DNA of 9,294 nt, taken from contig JAILBI010000230.1 in NCBI GenBank assembly GCA_024681175.1, positions 1-9,294 of the forward strand. Reading direction: 5' to 3'. Positions 7,101-9,294 of this stretch are shown here, piece by piece. Position numbers and translations under genes: made by a program. Position 1 is the first letter of the stretch, and each line of letters opens with the position of its first letter. This DNA comes from Acholeplasmatales bacterium. Its GTDB lineage: Bacteria; Bacillota_I; Bacilli_A; Acholeplasmatales; Anaeroplasmataceae. The notes below the pieces were generated by a model that was not told the DNA's origin, did not search any database, and saw only the letters and a program-made list of their open reading frames with translations.

Positions 7101-7334
7101 ATGTCACAAAGAGCAGAAAATTTAGTTCAAGTATTAGATACATATGTATCTGATGGTGGTTATCATTTAAATGTTAACGTATTTAATCGTGAAACATTAT
7201 TAGATGCGCAGGCTCATCCTGAAAAATATCCTCAGCTTACAATTCGTGTATCTGGATATGCAGTTAATTTCATCAAGCTTACAAAAGAGCAACAAGATGA
7301 TGTTATTTCAAGAACAATACATGAACAAATGTAA
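7101..7334 (+). CDS. Free-standing glycyl-radical subunit of pyruvate formate-lyase (GrcA-like, PflB C-terminal domain)
   Basis: A 77-residue protein matching the last part of ordinary PflB almost residue for residue: [25 protein letters not shown], then RVSGYAVNF (49-57) with the radical-bearing Gly52, and a C-terminal QQDDVISRT helix. PflA converts this glycine to a radical, which is passed to the Cys pair in the PflB body to start catalysis. It has a consensus AGGAGG (7087-7092) 8 bases before its ATG, so it is translated independently, and no terminator separates it from pflB. E. coli GrcA (YfiD, 127 residues) is a similar domain, but it is a spare part that rescues oxygen-cleaved PFL. 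Here it seems to be the only glycyl-radical domain for this PflB and so an obligatory subunit. It lies in the same frame as pflB, separated by TAA TAG. Its length plus that of PflB (754) equals a complete PFL. Confidence 0.93.
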   Translation: MSQRAENLVQVLDTYVSDGGYHLNVNVFNRETLLDAQAHPEKYPQLTIRVSGYAVNFIKLTKEQQDDVISRTIHEQM

Positions 7335-7345
7335 TTAATAATAAG

Positions 7346-7380
7346 ACCTAATTGTTAGAAATCTAATAATTAGGTTTTTT
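7346..7380 (+). terminator. Intrinsic terminator of the pflB unit
   Basis: ACCTAATTGTTAG (7346-7358) pairs with CTAATAATTAGGT (7363-7375) around a 4-base AAAT loop, giving a 13-bp stem with one G-U pair. It is followed by a T-run (7374-7380). It ends 46 bases after the stop codon of the glycyl-radical gene and closes the two-gene PFL transcript. Confidence 0.88.
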
Positions 7381-7397
7381 ATTTTTTAAAATAATGG

Positions 7398-7426
7398 TTG
7401 TTTACTATATTTATTTATGGTATTAT
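7398..7426 (+). promoter_or_regulatory. Predicted sigma-A promoter of the CofE-like gene
   Basis: TTGTTT (7398-7403) and TATTAT (7421-7426) are separated by 17 bases, just after the preceding terminator. Transcription would begin near 7433, giving a leader of about 30 bases that ends with the AAAGGAG ribosome binding site (7452-7458) before the ATG at 7465. Confidence 0.55.
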
Positions 7427-7464
7427 TCTTTTGTAAATTTTTTACTATTTAAAAGGAGATAATT

Positions 7465-8658
7465 ATGACAAGAGTAACAGGTGTAACTTCAAGAGGCTTA
7501 AGAGGTCCAATCATTAAAGAAGGAGATAATCTTGCTTCAATAGTTACAGATGTAGTTTTAAATGCTGCAAAAGAAGAAAATTTTCAAATTCATGATAAGG
7601 ATGTAATCGCAATTACTGAATCTGTTGTTGCAAGAAGCCAAGGCAATTATGCTAAGACTGATGCTATTGCTAAGGATGTAGCTAATAAGGTTCAATCAGA
7701 TACAGTAGGTGTAGTATTCCCTATCTTATCAAGAAATAGATTTTCTCATATCCTAGAAGGTATTGCACGTGGTGTTAAAAAAATTATTTTAATGCTTTCT
7801 TACCCAGCAGATGAAGTAGGAAACCATCTAATTTCATTAGATATGCTTGATGAAGCAAATATTGATCCATATATGGATGTTTTAACATTAAAGGAATACA
7901 GAGATACATTTGGTTATCCTAAGCATGAATTTACAGGCATTGATTATGTTGAATTTTATGAAAATTTAATTAAAAAACAAGGCTGTGATGTAGAAATTAT
8001 TTTCTCTAATAGAGTTAAAACAATTCTAGATTATACAGATAGAGTAATCTGTGCAGATATTCATACAAGACATAGAAATAAAAGAATTTTAAAAAATGCA
8101 GGTGCAAAAGTAGTATTAGGTCTTGATGATATTATGACATCAAGTGTAGATGGCTCAGGCTATAATGAAAAATATGGTCTTTTAGGCTCTAATATGTCAA
8201 GAAATAATGAAGTTAAATTATTTCCAAGAGAGGATTATAATTTAATTTTAACAGTTCAAAAAAATATTTTAGAAGCTACTGGTAAAAAGGTAGAAGTAAT
8301 GGTTTATGGTGATGGCGCATTCAAAGATCCTCAAGGAAAGATTTGGGAGCTTGCTGACCCAGTTGTATCACCATTCTTCACAGATGGACTTATAGGTACA
8401 CCAAATGAATTAAAATTAAAATATTTAGCTGATAATGAATTTGATTCATTAAAGGGTGAAGAGCTAAAACAAGCAATCGTTAAAAAGATTGAAACTAAAG
8501 AGAAGAATTTAGTTGGTAAAATGGAAACTCAAGGAACAACTCCAAGACAGCTTACAGACCTTTTAGGTTCACTTTGTGACCTTACATCAGGTTCTGGAGA
8601 TAAAGGAACTCCATTCATTTTAGTTCAAGGATATTTTGATAATTATTCAGATAATTAA
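7465..8658 (+). CDS. CofE-like (F420-0:L-glutamate ligase family) gamma-glutamyl ligase
   Basis: A 397-residue soluble protein of the F420_ligase (COG1478) family. The N-terminal segment is characteristic: a VTGVTSRGLRGPIIKEG start, then GDNLASIV (20-27), and HDKDVIAITESVVARSQG (43-60), the counterpart of the CofE phosphate/metal-binding start. In archaea and actinobacteria CofE adds glutamates to coenzyme F420-0 using GTP. This organism type is not expected to make F420 and no F420 genes are visible, so the substrate is probably something else. As I recall, members of this family have been proposed to replace FolC as folate polyglutamate ligases in bacteria such as Chlamydia. A THF riboswitch lies immediately downstream, which suits that idea. 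At 397 residues it is longer than archaeal CofE (about 250). It is a single-gene unit with its own promoter and terminator. The family call is fairly secure; the substrate is inferred. Confidence 0.85.
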   Translation: MTRVTGVTSRGLRGPIIKEGDNLASIVTDVVLNAAKEENFQIHDKDVIAITESVVARSQGNYAKTDAIAKDVANKVQSDTVGVVFPILSRNRFSHILEGIARGVKKIILMLSYPADEVGNHLISLDMLDEANIDPYMDVLTLKEYRDTFGYPKHEFTGIDYVEFYENLIKKQGCDVEIIFSNRVKTILDYTDRVICADIHTRHRNKRILKNAGAKVVLGLDDIMTSSVDGSGYNEKYGLLGSNMSRNNEVKLFPREDYNLILTVQKNILEATGKKVEVMVYGDGAFKDPQGKIWELADPVVSPFFTDGLIGTPNELKLKYLADNEFDSLKGEELKQAIVKKIETKEKNLVGKMETQGTTPRQLTDLLGSLCDLTSGSGDKGTPFILVQGYFDNYSDN

Positions 8659-8660
8659 TA

Positions 8661-8696
8661 AAAAGAAAGTTATGTAATTTTTTACATAACTTTTTT
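8661..8696 (+). terminator. Intrinsic terminator of the CofE-like gene
   Basis: AAAGTTATGTAA (8666-8677) pairs perfectly with TTACATAACTTT (8682-8693) around a TTTT loop, with T continuing to 8696 and A upstream (8661-8664). It lies 7-38 bases after the stop codon, so the riboswitch transcript downstream starts separately. Confidence 0.9.
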
Positions 8697-8705
8697 ATTA
8701 TTTTA

Positions 8706-8734
8706 TTGAATTTAAATATGTATTAATATATAAT
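8706..8734 (+). promoter_or_regulatory. Predicted sigma-A promoter of the riboswitch-controlled gene
   Basis: TTGAAT (8706-8711) and a perfect TATAAT (8729-8734) are separated by 17 bases. Transcription would start near 8741, about 13 bases before the first paired base of the riboswitch. The position directly after one terminator and directly before the aptamer makes it convincing. Confidence 0.7.
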
Positions 8735-8753
8735 TCAAATGTCTTTTAAATTT

Positions 8754-8843
8754 ACAGAGTAATGGTCTTGCGTTAAGTGTTATACCATGGGTAGTTGGGT
8801 ATAAACGAACACAATTGTGGCGATAGGACTGTGCGACCGCTGT
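8754..8843 (+). promoter_or_regulatory. Tetrahydrofolate (THF) riboswitch aptamer
   Basis: This stretch is far more GC-rich and structured than its surroundings and matches the folate-sensing (folT/THF) motif. P1 is ACAG (8754-8757) with CTGT (8840-8843), followed by the conserved AGTA. P2 pairs 8763-8769 with 8825-8831. The invariant GCGTTAAGTG is at 8770-8779. P3 is TTATACC (8780-8786) with GGTATAA (8798-8804), closing a loop with GGGTAGTTG (8789-8797). AACGAA (8804-8809) leads into a small hairpin, CAC-AATT-GTG (8810-8819), then GGCGAT. The 3' strand GTGCGACCGC (8831-8840) can form the expected pseudoknot with the P3 loop (8790-8795 with 8833-8838, one A-G mismatch). These elements and their order correspond to the published THF aptamer as I remember it. 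It senses reduced folates and normally represses folate uptake or synthesis genes. Confidence 0.9.
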
Positions 8844-8899
8844 TAAATAATTTTTTTATTATTTTTTAGTGGCGCTCTATTTTATGGAGGGCTTTTTTT
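8833..8899 (+). terminator. Riboswitch expression platform: antiterminator / terminator
   Basis: Two exclusive hairpins can be drawn. In the antiterminator, GCGACCGCT (8833-8841, part of the aptamer) pairs with AGTGGCGC (8868-8875, one bulged A), extended by AAATAAT (8845-8851) with ATTATTT (8858-8864). In the terminator, GCGCTCTA (8872-8879) pairs with TGGAGGGC (8885-8892, one G-G mismatch), followed by seven T (8893-8899). Folate binding would hold 8833-8843 in the aptamer, free AGTGGCGC and allow the terminator, so the switch should be OFF with ligand. The GGAGG ribosome binding site (8886-8890) lies in the terminator arm, so translation would be blocked too. Confidence 0.82.
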
Positions 8900-9294
8900 A
8901 TGGAATTTATTAAAAGATTTTTTAAATGCCTATGGCAAAAAAAGATAATGATGATTGTAATTGTTATCTCAGCTATGGCACTAGGATTATTAATTAGTCA
9001 TCAATTTTATAATCCGAGCCATGAATATTATAAGGTATCATTTAAAACAGAAAATGAATTTAATGATAATATAACAAAAGATGATGTAAAAAATATTAAA
9101 AATATATTAATGAATGAAAGAAATAGCTCAGGATATTATATTTTAAATAATTATAAATATGATATTACAGGCTATGATGATACAAAAGAAATAATATATG
9201 ATGAGAAAAAAGAAACTATTCAAATATATTATAAGGATCAAGAAAAATATATAACTACCTATGGAAGATATAATGGCAAGGTTTATAATGATGG
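8900..9294 (+). CDS. Unrecognised single-pass membrane protein under THF riboswitch control (partial)
   Basis: The frame opens at ATG 8900 and stays open to the window edge (131 complete codons). GGAGG (8886-8890) lies 9 bases upstream, inside the riboswitch terminator. The product begins with a short basic segment, MEFIKRFFKCLWQKK, then a hydrophobic stretch (about residues 16-34, IMMIVIVISAMALGLLISH), which is a membrane anchor or uncleaved signal. From about residue 38 it is hydrophilic, rich in Asn, Asp, Lys and Tyr, and probably lies outside the cell. I recognise no family. It is not FolT or another multi-span folate transporter, because only one membrane segment appears in the first 131 residues. 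The layout (basic tail, one span, long outer domain) also occurs in Wzz-type chain-length regulators, but nothing specific supports that. The riboswitch suggests a role in folate acquisition or in a process limited by folate. Confidence 0.85.
   Translation, partial: MEFIKRFFKCLWQKKIMMIVIVISAMALGLLISHQFYNPSHEYYKVSFKTENEFNDNITKDDVKNIKNILMNERNSSGYYILNNYKYDITGYDDTKEIIYDEKKETIQIYYKDQEKYITTYGRYNGKVYND

Noticed and set aside
8754..8843. Other structured RNAs (ZTP/pfl motif, purine riboswitch, SRP RNA, T-box)
   Set aside because: A pfl-motif ZTP riboswitch was considered because of the GCGACCGC block, but its conserved domains are absent. The GCGTTAAGTG block, P3 with its GGGTAGTTG loop, and the AACGAA segment fit the THF aptamer.

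Overview
This is an AT-rich segment, and every supported gene lies on the + strand. It looks like a low-GC Gram-positive anaerobe of the Bacilli/Erysipelotrichia/RF39-like group. The evidence is the dnaG-rpoD-trmK gene order, strong GGAGG-type ribosome binding sites, Firmicutes-like protein sequences and an oxygen-sensitive pyruvate formate-lyase system. TGA is used as a stop (end of pflA) and tryptophan is encoded by TGG, so the code is standard and not the Mycoplasma code.

Bases 1-3850 hold the end of a macromolecular-synthesis operon. It contains the DnaG primase C-terminus (cut by the window edge), a shortened and divergent RpoD-like sigma factor, the housekeeping sigma factor RpoD, the tRNA methyltransferase TrmK and an alpha/beta hydrolase. 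Neighbouring genes overlap or are separated by only 1-17 bases. The second sigma factor is most simply read as an old local duplicate of rpoD. It keeps core-binding region 2, the acidic region 3.2 finger and a region 4 helix-turn-helix, but has lost regions 3.0-3.1 and changed residues that normally read the -10 element.

Bases 3868-7380 hold the pyruvate formate-lyase module: pflA (radical-SAM activase), a small thioredoxin-like protein overlapping it, a terminator, a new promoter, pflB, a 77-residue glycyl-radical protein and a terminator. The lyase is split. The 677-residue PflB body carries the Cys-Cys active site but stops just before the glycyl-radical domain. That domain is encoded by the next gene, which has its own ribosome binding site. 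Together the two polypeptides (754 residues) match the length of a normal one-chain PFL. The likely working system is PflA activating the separate Gly-radical subunit, which then docks on the PflB body.

Bases 7398-8696 are a single transcription unit (promoter, gene, terminator) for a CofE-like gamma-glutamyl ligase family protein. Bases 8706-8899 hold a promoter and a tetrahydrofolate (THF) riboswitch with a readable antiterminator/terminator switch. The switch controls the last gene, an unrecognised protein with one N-terminal membrane segment that runs off the window. The CofE-like ligase next to a THF riboswitch suggests a folate connection, which is an inference.

The points most worth following up are the split PFL, the degenerate sigma factor next to rpoD, and the unknown membrane protein under THF control.
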